Positions 7,527 through 17,191 are shown, numbered from the stretch's first letter. The stretch: 33,082 nucleotides of DNA from SM1-73 sp964588305 (GCA_964588305.1 CAZPOP010000027.1:1-33082); one strand, 5' to 3'. Notes: a model not told the origin generated them from the letters alone. Program-made: numbers and translations.

Positions 7527-9305
7527 ATGAACATAAGTTTTTTTGCAAAAACCGAAAAGAGATATGAAAGCAAGATACGGTACATTGTGGACCTTTTCTT
7601 CTCCACATACGGGATAGAATACCGGCCAATGCATTCTCTTGATCAAATGCTTGAGGCGAAATCTCCCCGGACGGATCTGCTGTTGTTTTATGGAAGCTGG
7701 GAAAACTATCATGACTTAAAGGAGAAAATCTCACCGCATTGTCATCTCTTGTTTGTGTCTCAGCTTTTCCAGCAGACATTTGACCAAAAACCTCTTGAAG
7801 TCAAAAGACTTAGACGAGAGGGGGCAGATTCCTCGCTGCCCATTCTTTATGCCTCTCCCGGCCCGATGCAGAATAGCCTGTATCAAGTGGAGGAGAAGTC
7901 GGGGAGAGTTTACCCGGGAATTTGCGCTGAAAAAAGCGAAAGTCAGTGGAGGATAGTCTGCTCGGCCGATCTTTTTGCTTCCTCGTTCTATCTTCTGACA
8001 CTTCAAGAGGAGAGGAGTGGTTCCGGTGAAAAGGGGGGAGAGAGATTCCTGGGCGAAAGTAGCTGGAGAGAAGAGGAGAATGCCCACCATATCCCTTTGG
8101 TGAATCACTATTTCAGAATCCTGTTTGAGCTTCTGCAGATAGTGGCAAGAGAAGAGGGAATCCCTCTAATATCAAAGAGAATGTGGCCTTCTGGTTCCAA
8201 GTTGGCCGTGGCCTTAACCCACGATGTGGATATTCTGGACAAATGGAGCCTCTACGTTCTTTTTCGGATCTGGGTTCTTCTAAAGAAGGGGAGCTTTGAG
8301 GCCCTGATTAGAATGTTCTTGAAATCGCCCGGATTCTTTCTCAAGGGCAATAAATCCTTGCGCGGAATAGAACTCTTATTGGAAAGAGAGAGGAAAAAAG
8401 GTTTTAATTCCACCTTCTTCTTTTTGGCAGGAAAACCAAGTCTGAAGACGATCTTGAAGTCTGATGTAACCTATCCGGTGAGGAAGGCCAAGCCGGCAGC
8501 GAACAGAATCCTGAACGCGCACGGAGAGGTGGGACTGCATGGCAGCATGAATTCTTACTTGAAGAGGGGAAATTTGGAAAAGGAGAAAGAGAACCTGGAT
8601 GAATGTCTTCCTTCTCCCTGTGTGGGAATAAGGCAGCATTTCTTGCGCCTGAAGGTTCCCCAGACTTGGAGGTCTCAGAGCGAATCAGATTTTCTTTACG
8701 ACTGCACCTTGGGATATTCCGACCGTTCCGGCTTCCGGGGGGGATTCGCCCTCCCCTTCCGGCCATATGATGTTGAAGCGGATCAGGAAATCGGAATCTG
8801 GGAGATGAATACTAATGTTATGGACCAGACCTACGATAAATATGATCGTAAGAACAAGCAAGAGATAAGGAGGGAAATAGAGAAGCTCATAGACCAACTG
8901 GAGAGCGCAAACGGAGGACTTCTCACCTTGCTCTGGCATACAAACGTGTTGGAGGAATTCGGCTTTCCTGGTTTTTTGAACCTGTATGGGGAGCTTCTGG
9001 AGGGGTTTGCCGGAAGAAAAGCTTTTGTCTCAACCGCCGAGAATATCATTAGATTCTGGATGGCCCGGAAGGATGTCAAGCTTCTGGAAAGCAAGACGGA
9101 GAGCGATCTGTGGCAGTGGAGATATCAAGTTGACTCCCCTATCGAGAATCTGACATTTCACCTGACTCTACCCCAAAAGGGCGAGTTCGGCCTAAAGGCG
9201 GACGGAGCTGAAGCCTTAATCAGAATGGAGCCCGGAGAAGCCTTGGTCACCTTCCCGCACCTGGATCGAAACCAGAGCGTCCATATAAATCTGGTAAGCG
9301 GGTAA
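7527..9305 (+). CDS. Polysaccharide deacetylase-like protein with a long N-terminal domain
   Basis: A 592-residue protein without a clear signal peptide. The N-terminal 220 residues resemble the uncharacterised domain often fused to cytosolic deacetylase-like proteins. The NodB-like core begins with ALTHDVDIL (T231, H232, D233, D235; the usual catalytic/metal Asp pair), followed by STFFFLAGKPS, GEVGLHGSMNSY (H338), a GIRQHFLRL segment, and the C-terminal TLLWHTNVLEEFGFPG. Such proteins sit in many exopolysaccharide and O-antigen clusters and may de-N-acetylate glycan intermediates. Residues after about 520 form a beta-rich tail with no clear assignment. It lies in the middle of the glycan cluster, followed by a GT4 gene. 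Confidence 0.8.
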   Translation: MNISFFAKTEKRYESKIRYIVDLFFSTYGIEYRPMHSLDQMLEAKSPRTDLLLFYGSWENYHDLKEKISPHCHLLFVSQLFQQTFDQKPLEVKRLRREGADSSLPILYASPGPMQNSLYQVEEKSGRVYPGICAEKSESQWRIVCSADLFASSFYLLTLQEERSGSGEKGGERFLGESSWREEENAHHIPLVNHYFRILFELLQIVAREEGIPLISKRMWPSGSKLAVALTHDVDILDKWSLYVLFRIWVLLKKGSFEALIRMFLKSPGFFLKGNKSLRGIELLLERERKKGFNSTFFFLAGKPSLKTILKSDVTYPVRKAKPAANRILNAHGEVGLHGSMNSYLKRGNLEKEKENLDECLPSPCVGIRQHFLRLKVPQTWRSQSESDFLYDCTLGYSDRSGFRGGFALPFRPYDVEADQEIGIWEMNTNVMDQTYDKYDRKNKQEIRREIEKLIDQLESANGGLLTLLWHTNVLEEFGFPGFLNLYGELLEGFAGRKAFVSTAENIIRFWMARKDVKLLESKTESDLWQWRYQVDSPIENLTFHLTLPQKGEFGLKADGAEALIRMEPGEALVTFPHLDRNQSVHINLVSG

Positions 9306-9426
9306 GCTTGAATCTGAAGGGAGATGCTGTTCTGGTTTCAGTTTGATCATCCCTCTTTAGAAAAACGATGAAGCATAAGGCAACCCGTGTTCGGTCAAAG
9401 AATTGATAACAGGGGAAATTCTTATT

Positions 9427-10623
9427 ATGCTTAGAAAAAAGATTTTGGTTATGACCCACAACTTCCCTCGAGCCAGAGAGGACTCGCCTGGATTGTACAT
9501 CTTCACCTTGATGAGAGAATTAGTCGGGGATTTTGATATTTTTGTTCTGGCGCCTCACGAAAAGGGATTCCCCACCTATGAACAGATGAACGGAATCAAG
9601 ATATACCGATTTCGTTACAATCTCGCCTCTCTGGAGAAGCTGGCCTACAAGGGTAACATGCACGAACAGATCTTGCGGAGTACCTGGGGCAAGATCTCCT
9701 TTCTGTTTTTTCTTTTATCCTGCTTCTTCTATGGGCTGTGGATCGTCAAAAAGAATAGAATCGATGTTGTGCACTGCCACTGGTGGGTGCCGGCTGGAAT
9801 GGTGTGCTATCTGCTTTCTTTTTTTGTGCCCCTCCGGATGGTGATAACGACTCACGGCTCCGATGTTTTTATCCTTCGCCAGTTCAGATGGGCGCTGCCT
9901 TTTGCCAAGCTCATATTCAAGAGAGCTCACTTTGCCACCGCGGTCTCTACCTCCCTAAAACAGTTGATTTCAACAGAGTTAGGGGTAGATGAAAACAGGG
10001 TTTTCGTCTTCCCTATGCCCTTCGAGACTAGCAAATTCTATGCGCGGAAGGAAAAGAGAGTCAAGAAGGGAGCCATTCTGAGTATCGGGAGATTGATCCA
10101 GCGGAAAGGCTATAACTACCTGGTGAAAGCCGCGCAGATATTGAGAGATGAGGGGGTCGAATTTCAGGTAACCATCATCGGAAACGGTCCCGAGGAGGGG
10201 GTATTGAGGAAACTGATAGCCGATCTGAACCTGGAAAATCACGTCAGCATTGTTGACTGGCTTCCACAAAAGGAGTTGAATGCCTATTACAGCCAGAGTG
10301 AGATTTTCGTGTTGCCTTCCATCACTGACTGGAAAAAGGAGTCAGAGGGATTAGGATTGGTTCTCTTGGAGGCGATGGCCTGCAGGGTCCCAGTGGTGGC
10401 TACCAGGTCAGGAGGAATGGTAGATATAGTGCTTCATGAGAAGACAGGTCTTTTGGTGCCGGAAAGAGACGCAGAAGCCTTGGCCTCTGCCTTAAGACGC
10501 CTTTTGGAGAACAAAGATTTACAGGAGAGATTAGCTGGAGAGGGATACCGCTTCGTGCATGAGAATTTCACCACACAGGCCACCGCCAAGAAATTGAAAG
10601 CCATCTATCAGAAAATGAGCTAA
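9427..10623 (+). CDS. Family 4 glycosyltransferase (GT-B fold)
   Basis: A 398-residue GT4 enzyme. The N-terminal Rossmann half has VMTHNFPRAREDSPGLYIFT, VHCHWWVPAGMV and THGSDVFILR. The C-terminal half has LSIGRLIQRKGYNYLVKAA, VTIIGNGPEEG and the catalytic/donor-binding E-x7-E motif in SEGLGLVLLEAMACRVPVVA. These enzymes transfer a sugar from a nucleotide donor with retention, usually in the cytoplasm. The ATG at 9427 follows AGGGGA (9411-9416); an in-frame TTG at 9403 would add eight residues but lacks a better site. The most likely role is building the surface polysaccharide made by this cluster. Confidence 0.88.
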   Translation: MLRKKILVMTHNFPRAREDSPGLYIFTLMRELVGDFDIFVLAPHEKGFPTYEQMNGIKIYRFRYNLASLEKLAYKGNMHEQILRSTWGKISFLFFLLSCFFYGLWIVKKNRIDVVHCHWWVPAGMVCYLLSFFVPLRMVITTHGSDVFILRQFRWALPFAKLIFKRAHFATAVSTSLKQLISTELGVDENRVFVFPMPFETSKFYARKEKRVKKGAILSIGRLIQRKGYNYLVKAAQILRDEGVEFQVTIIGNGPEEGVLRKLIADLNLENHVSIVDWLPQKELNAYYSQSEIFVLPSITDWKKESEGLGLVLLEAMACRVPVVATRSGGMVDIVLHEKTGLLVPERDAEALASALRRLLENKDLQERLAGEGYRFVHENFTTQATAKKLKAIYQKMS

Positions 10624-10651
10624 ACCCAAAAATCGGAGAATTTCAGCTTGT

Positions 10652-11542
10652 ATGCTCGAAGGCAAATATGCAAAACAGACGATTAAATTCCTGATCGTCT
10701 CAATAATCCTGTTTTTCTTCATCCGATATATCTACATCCATTGGACCAGTGTATCCCAATACCAATGGAAGTTTAATTACCCACTTTTGTCTGTCTCTTT
10801 GATACTGGTGATAGCCAACTTTATCTTTTTGGTCTGGATTTGGAAGAAACTGATTTTAAGGATGGGATATTTTCTAAAGCTCAAGAAAGCTTTTAAGATC
10901 TTTTTTTATTCTACCATGGGGAAATATGTGCCTGGAAAGGTGTGGGCAATTTTAGGCGCAGTTTACCTGTGTGAGAAGGAGGGCATACCCCCGAAAGCAA
11001 GTGGGACTGCGGCTGTGCTGTTTCAAGCTCTGAATATGATCGCAGGTTTACTTTTGGTGCTACTTGTTTCCGGGACCAAATTCTTGGGCGGCGTTCCGAA
11101 AATTCTTTACCTTCCTTTAGTTTTGATTTTAGTTATTCTTATTTATCCTCCTTTGATGGAGAAGGTGTTAAATATACTGTTGAAACTTCTGAAAAGAGAA
11201 CCCGTTAGGATTAACTTAAGTTTTCGACATAATCTGGGTTTTACTTTCCTTTTCTTGTTGAGCTGGTTTGTCTACGGAGTAGCTTTCAACGTCTTTATCA
11301 GGTCTTTGACTCCCTATTCCTGGGATCTTGTGCCGTTTATGGCTTCGGCTTTTGTGTTTTCCTATGTCATTGGATTTTTGAGCGTTTTTGTCCCGGGAGG
11401 GTTGGGGGTACGGGAGGGAATTCTGGTCTTCTATCTGTCACACTATTTGCCCCTCCCGGTGGCCACCTTAATCGCTCTGCTTTCCCGTCTATGGATGACG
11501 GCGGCAGAATTTTTGGGGCTGGCTGTATCATTCAGGCTTTAG
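10652..11542 (+). CDS. Lysylphosphatidylglycerol synthase TM-region / AglD-like membrane protein
   Basis: A 296-residue polytopic protein with about eight helices. It carries the family's hallmark segments KIFFYSTMGKYVPGKVWAIL and VPGGLGVREGILVFYLSHYL. This family (formerly UPF0104) includes the membrane half of MprF and the archaeal AglD; stand-alone members are common in glycan clusters and may move or modify lipid-linked intermediates. There is no aminoacyl-transfer domain, so lysyl transfer is not implied. It starts 28 bases after the GT4, with GGAG at 10635-10638 slightly far upstream of the ATG. Confidence 0.82.
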   Translation: MLEGKYAKQTIKFLIVSIILFFFIRYIYIHWTSVSQYQWKFNYPLLSVSLILVIANFIFLVWIWKKLILRMGYFLKLKKAFKIFFYSTMGKYVPGKVWAILGAVYLCEKEGIPPKASGTAAVLFQALNMIAGLLLVLLVSGTKFLGGVPKILYLPLVLILVILIYPPLMEKVLNILLKLLKREPVRINLSFRHNLGFTFLFLLSWFVYGVAFNVFIRSLTPYSWDLVPFMASAFVFSYVIGFLSVFVPGGLGVREGILVFYLSHYLPLPVATLIALLSRLWMTAAEFLGLAVSFRL

Positions 11543-11919
11543 ATCAATATCCCATATGCCAGGTTGAGTTAATCTTAAACCTGTTTTCTAATGATGATGA
11601 GAGAGTTATATTACAACAGGTCTTGGCAGTTGAAGGGCCAAATGTCCAGTATATTCAAATGAAGGATTTCTTCAAACGTTGAGTGCTATCCTCGTTGCCC
11701 GTTCCCCTATCCATGCAATGGAGAGAGGAAGAATAATGGGTGAGGCAAAAGCACACGAAGCTTCTACTCCGAACGACAAAATGGGTTTCATTGACCATCT
11801 ATTTGTCTTGGAAAAACTGAAAAGCTTGGGAATTCTAGGAACTAAGTGAAGAGAAGTGTGACCGAAGGCAAAAGAGAAAAACAAAAAAAGGTTGAAAAGC
11901 CGAAGGATTTGGCTTAGAT
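11543..11919. other. Gene-poor interval with two open fragments in different frames
   Basis: In one frame the stretch 11560-11682 reads VELILNLFSNDDERVILQQV and on to DFFKR before a TGA. From 11679 a different frame reads LSAILVARSPIHAMERGRIM and continues to a TGA at 11847-11849. Within the second frame an ATG at 11736, preceded by AGAGGAAG, could start a 37-residue protein. The abutting frames suggest a frameshifted relic of one small gene, though I recognise no family and cannot exclude chance. The remaining 70 bases are purine-rich with no clear signal. Confidence 0.3.
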
Positions 11920-14394
11920 TTGACGGAAAGGACAGGAGCCGAGTTGAAGCACAAATCAAAAAAGAAAAAGAAGGATGTCCCAAAGCCCAAAACAAGCGCC
12001 CAAAAGAGAATACTCGATCCCCGATTCCATGATCTTATTGTCATAGGGATCTTCGCCGTACTTACCATCATCCTTTTCAGGGGGGCGCTTTTCAATACCT
12101 CCCTGATGCTTTACGGCACCGATGCCATGAGCGCCCGGGTCTTTTGGGATACTTTCTATTCGAATTTCTGGAGGACTTATCATACCCTGCCTCTTTGGGA
12201 CCCTTACATTCATGGAGGGATGCCTTTTGTGGACGGCATGCATGGTGACATCTTTTACCCGACAACGCTTTTGAAATTCTTGCTTCCGGTCACCTACGTT
12301 ATGGGTCTGAAGCTGGTTCTCCACGTTTTTCTGGCCGGAGTATTCATGTTTTACTTCTTAAGAGGTTTAAATCTGAGGGTGGTTGTCTCCTTCTTAGGTG
12401 GATTGCTCTACATGTTTTCCCCCTGCCTTATCTCCTTGGTCTATCCAGGTCACGATGGCAAGATGTTTGTGATTGCGCTCACCCCTCTGGCTTTCTTGGC
12501 CCTTCATCGAGCCTGCAAGAGTGGACGGCTGCTCCACTTTCTCCTTTTCAGCCTGGCTTTGGGCCTGCTCATATTCTCGGCCCATGTGCAGATGGCCTAT
12601 TTTGCCTGCTGGGGATTGGGTCTGTTCTTTCTGTTCCAGATATGGAACATTCACCGAAAGGGGAAGGAAAAAATCCCCAAGTATATAGTATATTTTCTGA
12701 TTTCCATCATCCTGGGTCTCTCACTCTCCGTTGTACAGGTGCTCTCTCCTTATCTTTACATCAGAACCGATTCCATGCGCACCATGCACACAGGCGAGAC
12801 GGGCGGATATGAGTATGCCGCCTCCTGGTCCATGCATTGGGAGGAATTAGCTTCGGAGATCGTTCCCGAATTCTCTGGAGATAACGTTCAGGCCCAGGGA
12901 AATCTCTACTGGGGGCGGAATCCTTTTAAACTGAACAGCGAGTATATCGGACTTCTGGCCCTTTTCCTTGCGGTGGTGACCGTCATTTATCGACGCAGCC
13001 GTCTGATCTGGTTCTTTGTAGGGCTAGGGGGATTAACCCTTATTTACGCTTTGGGAATGACGACTCCGCTTTTCAGAATCTTCTATCATTTAGTTCCCGG
13101 GGTGAAGAACTTCCGGGCACCGAGTATGATAAATTTCCTGTTCTGTTTCGCCACGGTAGCCATCGCCATGTTGGGTTTGGAGAAACTCTTTGCCTTGAAA
13201 GATCGACCAGATGGGGCTGAGAAATTTCTCAAGATAGCTCTCATCTTCGTTATTGCTTATTCCGCTGTCACCGTCCTGGTAAGTTTATTGGGGAGATCAT
13301 TCTTCAGTCTCTGGATCGCCGTCTTTTACAGTGGAATCGAACCAGAGAAAATGACCGCTTTGGGGCTCAACGTTCCGCGGGTGATCGGTGGATTGTGGAT
13401 CTCAACTTTGCTTCTGTGGTTGGGTTACGGGGTCTTACGTCTTCACTTAAGAGGAGCTTTAAAGGAGGGTGCGGTGGTGGGAGCCTTGGCGATTATCGCT
13501 TTGGTCGATCTTTTCCGCATCGACTCGCGCTTCATTCTGACCGTCGATCCTGACGAATACTACGGGAAATCCTCGGTAGTCGATTTTCTTAAAGAGAGAC
13601 AAAAGGAGGAACCCTTCCGGGTTTTCCTGGCTCCCAAGAGTTACCCGGATAACTACCTGGCCTATTACCTAATTGAAGAGGTCTCGCTTACCGCCATGCA
13701 CGGCAACCACCTGCGCTTATACGATGAATTCGTGGGACGGCACGAAAAGAATCCCAATCTGACCGTCCCCAACATCATGAACTTGCTTAACGTCAAATAC
13801 CTCGTCAGCCGGACCCCTCTGGATGCCCCTTGGGCCAAAAAGGTTTTTGAAGGGGAAGGAATTTATGCCTATGAGAATCTTGACTATCTTCCCCGGGCGT
13901 TTCCGGTGTACTCCTGGGAGGTGGAGGAAGATCAAGGCAAGGTGCTTTCGGAGCTGAAAAACTCGCGATTTGACGTTCGGCAGAAGATCCTCTTGGCGGA
14001 GGCACCTCCCGATATTGAATCGCACGCCACAAATGCTTCACACCGCCCCGTGGTTCCAGCTAGGGTGCATGACTACAGGATAAACAGCTTTGAGGTGGAC
14101 GTGGACATGCAGCAGGATGGTTTTCTCCTCTTAAGCGAAAACTACTATCCTGCCTGGAAAGCTTATGTGGATGGCAAGGAGACTGAAATCTATAAAGCAG
14201 ATTATCTTTTCAGGGCAGTGTATCTGGACAAAGGGAAACACCAGGTGGAGTTTGTCTTCGATTCAGCTTGGTACGAAGCGGCAAAGACCTGGAGTTTGTT
14301 GACATGGTTGGGGTTGTTGATTATATTTGGAGTTTACTTGGTAAGGCGACATGTATCTAAAAAGGCTGTTGGGAGTTCAGTATCCACAAGATAG
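11920..14394 (+). CDS. YfhO-family large membrane protein (GT-C-like)
   Basis: An 824-residue protein with a lysine-rich N-terminal tail (about residues 1-38), roughly a dozen helices between about 45 and 530, and a soluble C-terminal domain. A last helix (about 790-812) is followed by a basic tail. Family features are the early loop with YGTDAMSARVFW and LPLWDPYIHGGMPFVDGMHG, and the late LLSENYYPAWKAYVDGKETE. YfhO-type proteins are GT-C-like; in Gram-positives YfhO acts in lipoteichoic acid glycosylation. A role in transferring sugars outside the membrane is inferred. No ATG lies near the N-terminus; the TTG at 11920 preceded by AAGGA is the best start but is not certain. The downstream GT2 starts 3 bases after the stop and could supply its lipid-linked sugar donor. 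Confidence 0.78.
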   Translation: MTERTGAELKHKSKKKKKDVPKPKTSAQKRILDPRFHDLIVIGIFAVLTIILFRGALFNTSLMLYGTDAMSARVFWDTFYSNFWRTYHTLPLWDPYIHGGMPFVDGMHGDIFYPTTLLKFLLPVTYVMGLKLVLHVFLAGVFMFYFLRGLNLRVVVSFLGGLLYMFSPCLISLVYPGHDGKMFVIALTPLAFLALHRACKSGRLLHFLLFSLALGLLIFSAHVQMAYFACWGLGLFFLFQIWNIHRKGKEKIPKYIVYFLISIILGLSLSVVQVLSPYLYIRTDSMRTMHTGETGGYEYAASWSMHWEELASEIVPEFSGDNVQAQGNLYWGRNPFKLNSEYIGLLALFLAVVTVIYRRSRLIWFFVGLGGLTLIYALGMTTPLFRIFYHLVPGVKNFRAPSMINFLFCFATVAIAMLGLEKLFALKDRPDGAEKFLKIALIFVIAYSAVTVLVSLLGRSFFSLWIAVFYSGIEPEKMTALGLNVPRVIGGLWISTLLLWLGYGVLRLHLRGALKEGAVVGALAIIALVDLFRIDSRFILTVDPDEYYGKSSVVDFLKERQKEEPFRVFLAPKSYPDNYLAYYLIEEVSLTAMHGNHLRLYDEFVGRHEKNPNLTVPNIMNLLNVKYLVSRTPLDAPWAKKVFEGEGIYAYENLDYLPRAFPVYSWEVEEDQGKVLSELKNSRFDVRQKILLAEAPPDIESHATNASHRPVVPARVHDYRINSFEVDVDMQQDGFLLLSENYYPAWKAYVDGKETEIYKADYLFRAVYLDKGKHQVEFVFDSAWYEAAKTWSLLTWLGLLIIFGVYLVRRHVSKKAVGSSVSTR

Positions 14395-14396
14395 AT

Positions 14397-15110
14397 ATGA
14401 AAACTTTGGTCATCATCCCCACCTATAACGAGAGAGAAAACATCGAGCAGATCGTTGCCCAGGTGTTGGAAAAGCATTCCAGCATTGACGTGCTGATCGT
14501 GGACGATGGTTCACCGGACGGCACCGGCGAGATTGCGGATGCCATGTGCGAGGAAAACAGCCGTATTTTTGTGATCCACCGCAGGAACAAAAGAGGCCTG
14601 GGCACGGCCTATGTGGCCGGTTTCCGATTCGCCATTGCGAAGAAATATGACTATATCTTCGAGATGGATGCCGATTTCTCACACGATCCTAGATACATTG
14701 CAGAATTTCTGAATGCCATAAAGGAGGCGGATCTGGTTATAGGCTCAAGGTATATAAGTGGGGTGAACGTGATCAACTGGCCCATGTCTCGACTCCTTCT
14801 CTCGTACTATGCCAACGTGTACTCGCGCATAATCACCGGGCTTCCGGTCAGGGATGCCACGGGAGGATTCAAATGCTTCCGGCGCGAGGTCCTGGAAGCG
14901 ATCGATCTGGATAAGGTTCAGTCCAACGGGTATTCCTTTCAGATAGAGATGAGCTTCAGGGCCTGGAGAAAACAATTTCGCATCAAGGAGATTCCCATCG
15001 TATTCGAGGACCGAAGGCTGGGACAATCCAAGATGTCTAAGAAGATCGTAAGAGAAGCCGTCTGGATGGTATGGAAATTGAGATTTATGAGTCTCTTGGG
15101 TAAGTTATGA
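14397..15110 (+). CDS. Polyprenol-phosphate mannose synthase (DPM1-like GT2)
   Basis: A 237-residue soluble GT2 closely matching bacterial polyprenol monophosphomannose synthases: LVIIPTYNERENIEQIV, LIVDDGSPDGTG (33-44), RRNKRGLGTAYVAGFRFAI, the catalytic DAD (91-93) in FEMDADFSHDP, GSRYISG, DATGGFKCFRREVL and EDRRLGQSKMSKKIV. These enzymes make polyprenyl-phosphate-mannose from GDP-mannose on the inner face of the membrane, feeding GT-C transferases. The YfhO-like gene ends 2 bases upstream and is a plausible user of the product. The last bases overlap the next GT2 start (ATGA). The donor sugar is inferred from family resemblance only. Confidence 0.88.
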   Translation: MKTLVIIPTYNERENIEQIVAQVLEKHSSIDVLIVDDGSPDGTGEIADAMCEENSRIFVIHRRNKRGLGTAYVAGFRFAIAKKYDYIFEMDADFSHDPRYIAEFLNAIKEADLVIGSRYISGVNVINWPMSRLLLSYYANVYSRIITGLPVRDATGGFKCFRREVLEAIDLDKVQSNGYSFQIEMSFRAWRKQFRIKEIPIVFEDRRLGQSKMSKKIVREAVWMVWKLRFMSLLGKL

Positions 15111-15985
15111 TTTTTCTTAACCGCCCGGAGAAACTGCTTTCCATCGTCATCGTCAACTACAATGTGAAAAACCTGCTCAAGAGATGTTTGGAATCGGTTT
15201 TCGAATATGAAAAGGATATCGAGCTTGAAGTGATGGTTGTCGACAATAACTCCAGCGATCATAGTCAGGAGATGCTCAAAAAAGACTTTCCTGAAGTGAG
15301 ATTGACCGAGAACAGCCGAAACCTGGGTTTTTCTGCCGGATGCAATCAAGGTATCAGAGAAAGCCGGGGAAGATACATCCTGTTTTTGAACCCGGACGCG
15401 GAATTGACCCGGACCGGCATTAAGGATATGATCGATTTTATGAACTCAAAACCGGAGGCGGGCATCTGTGGCCCCAAGATGACGGATCAGAAAGGAAATC
15501 TTCAGTTTTCCTGCAGATCGTTTCCATCTTACCTGACCTCCATATCCTCCAGCCAGTCCATTCTGAATCGAATCTTCCCTGAGAATGTTCTTTCCCGGAA
15601 ATACCTTTTGAAAGACCAGAATCGTTTTCAAATCAGGGAGGTAGATTGGGTCTCGGGCTCTTGCCTTTTGGCAAAAAGAGAGATGTTTGAGAAGGTGGGA
15701 CTCCTGGACGAAAGATTCTACATGTATGTGGAGGACGTGGATGTATGTTATCGGGCTAAGCTGGCGGGTTTTTCCGTGTTTTACTTTCCCGAGGTGGTGG
15801 TGATTCATCATATTGGCAAAAGCACAAAGAAGAGAAAAATCGAGATGCTGGTGGAGCATCACAGGAGCATGTATCATTTTTACCGCAAGCATTATAACCC
15901 CAATTTTTTTGTAAAGGCAGTCGTTTTCCTTTTTGTATGTGTTCGTCTATGCTTTGTGATGGGATCAAGAGCTTTTTCTCTCTAG
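15107..15985 (+). CDS. Rhamnosyltransferase-like family 2 glycosyltransferase
   Basis: A 292-residue GT2 of the WbbL/RfbF-like group: LLSIVIVNYNVKNLLKRCLE, VMVVDNNSSDHSQ (43-54), RNLGFSAGCNQGI, LFLNPDAEL with catalytic D97, then WVSGSCLLAKREMFEKVG and DERFYMYVEDVDVCYRA. These are typical of enzymes adding rhamnose or other sugars to lipid-linked glycan acceptors. The C-terminal hydrophobic stretch (about residues 265-285) may touch the membrane. The start overlaps the upstream gene by 4 bases, so translation is probably coupled. It is the last gene of the glycan block before accA. Sugar and acceptor are unknown. Confidence 0.85.
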   Translation: MIFLNRPEKLLSIVIVNYNVKNLLKRCLESVFEYEKDIELEVMVVDNNSSDHSQEMLKKDFPEVRLTENSRNLGFSAGCNQGIRESRGRYILFLNPDAELTRTGIKDMIDFMNSKPEAGICGPKMTDQKGNLQFSCRSFPSYLTSISSSQSILNRIFPENVLSRKYLLKDQNRFQIREVDWVSGSCLLAKREMFEKVGLLDERFYMYVEDVDVCYRAKLAGFSVFYFPEVVVIHHIGKSTKKRKIEMLVEHHRSMYHFYRKHYNPNFFVKAVVFLFVCVRLCFVMGSRAFSL

Positions 15986-16069
15986 CAAGGCAATTCATTC
16001 CACTGGCTAATTCCGTCTATGGAAGCACCGACTGATGTCGAGAATTAAGGAATCCTGTCGCGGTGACGT

Positions 16070-17056
16070 ATGAACGGGCCCTATTTGGATTTTGAAAAAC
16101 CGATATACGAGTTGGAGAAAAGGATTAACGACCTGAAGGATCTGTCCAGCCGGAATCGGGATAATCCTGTGGAGAGTCTGGAGCTCTCGCATGAGATTGA
16201 GGCTCTGGAGATGAAGCTGGAAAAACTCTCCAGGGAGATTTACTCCAAGCTTTCCCGTTGGCAGAGGGTTCAGTTGGCTCGCCATCCTCGCCGTCCCTGC
16301 AGCTTGGATTATTTTTCACTTATGACCACCGATTTTGTTGAACTACACGGTGACAGAAATTTCGCGGACGATAAGGCCATTGTGGGGGGATTTGCCAAGC
16401 TGGATGGAAAGCCGGTTCTGGTGGTGGGACAGCAGAAAGGAAAAGACACCAAACAGAAGCTTTTCAGAAATTTCGGCATGCCGCATCCGGAAGGATACAG
16501 AAAGGCGCTGAGACTGATGCAGCTTGCCTCCCGCTTCGGCAAACCCATCGTTGTCTTGGTGGATACTCCCGGCGCTTTTCCCGGCATCGGTGCCGAGGAG
16601 AGAGGACAGGCCGAAGCCATAGCCCGGAACTTAAGGGAGATGACCCGCCTCCGGGTTCCCATCATCATAAATGTTATCGGAGAAGGTGCCAGCGGAGGAG
16701 CTCTGGGAATAGGGGTAGGAGACAAGGTCTTCATGCTGGAGAACTCCTGGTACTCGGTGATCTCGCCGGAAGGATGTGCCGCCATCCTGTGGAGAGACAG
16801 TGCCAAAGCTCCGGAAGCCGCCGAAGCCCTGAAATTGTCCGCAACGGATCTTCTTGAGCTCAAAGTCATAGACAAAATCATCTCTGAACCAGTTGGAGGA
16901 GCTCACAGACGTCCGGATAAGCAAGCTCAAATTCTAAAAGAGGAAATCCTTGATGCCTTAGATGAGCTGGAGAAGATGAATCAGGAGGAACTGATCGAAA
17001 GAAGAATTCGCAAGTTTCGCGTGATGGGAGAGTACCTTACCGGAAAGGAGAGTTGA
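16070..17056 (+). CDS. accA: Acetyl-CoA carboxylase carboxyltransferase subunit alpha
   Basis: A 328-residue protein, close to the usual length for AccA. The N-terminal helical region (FEKPIYELEKRINDLKDLS) leads to the crotonase-like carboxyltransferase core with FVELHGDRNFADDKAIVGG, the GMPHPEGYRKALRLMQLASR segment, LVDTPGAFPGIGAEERGQAE and the oxyanion/CoA-binding GEGASGGALGIGVGD. AccA pairs with AccD to move the carboxyl group from carboxybiotin to acetyl-CoA, making malonyl-CoA for fatty acids. AccD is not in this window, which is common. The ATG at 16070 has a weak upstream ribosome site. A non-coding gap follows before the small zinc protein. Confidence 0.95.
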   Translation: MNGPYLDFEKPIYELEKRINDLKDLSSRNRDNPVESLELSHEIEALEMKLEKLSREIYSKLSRWQRVQLARHPRRPCSLDYFSLMTTDFVELHGDRNFADDKAIVGGFAKLDGKPVLVVGQQKGKDTKQKLFRNFGMPHPEGYRKALRLMQLASRFGKPIVVLVDTPGAFPGIGAEERGQAEAIARNLREMTRLRVPIIINVIGEGASGGALGIGVGDKVFMLENSWYSVISPEGCAAILWRDSAKAPEAAEALKLSATDLLELKVIDKIISEPVGGAHRRPDKQAQILKEEILDALDELEKMNQEELIERRIRKFRVMGEYLTGKES

Positions 17057-17191
17057 ATCTACAATCCGAAAGACAAGACTAATCCTTCCGACGGTGAGAC
17101 GGCACAAAGTTCGAAATATGATTCCAGAATAGGATATACCTGCAAAATTCCGGAAACCCTGAGACAGAACAAGCGTAATTCTATTTTTGAG

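Noticed and set aside
15107..15985. Calling the GT2 a specific rhamnosyltransferase gene (such as wbbL)
   Set aside because: The family resemblance is real, but donor and acceptor cannot be told from sequence, so no symbol is given.
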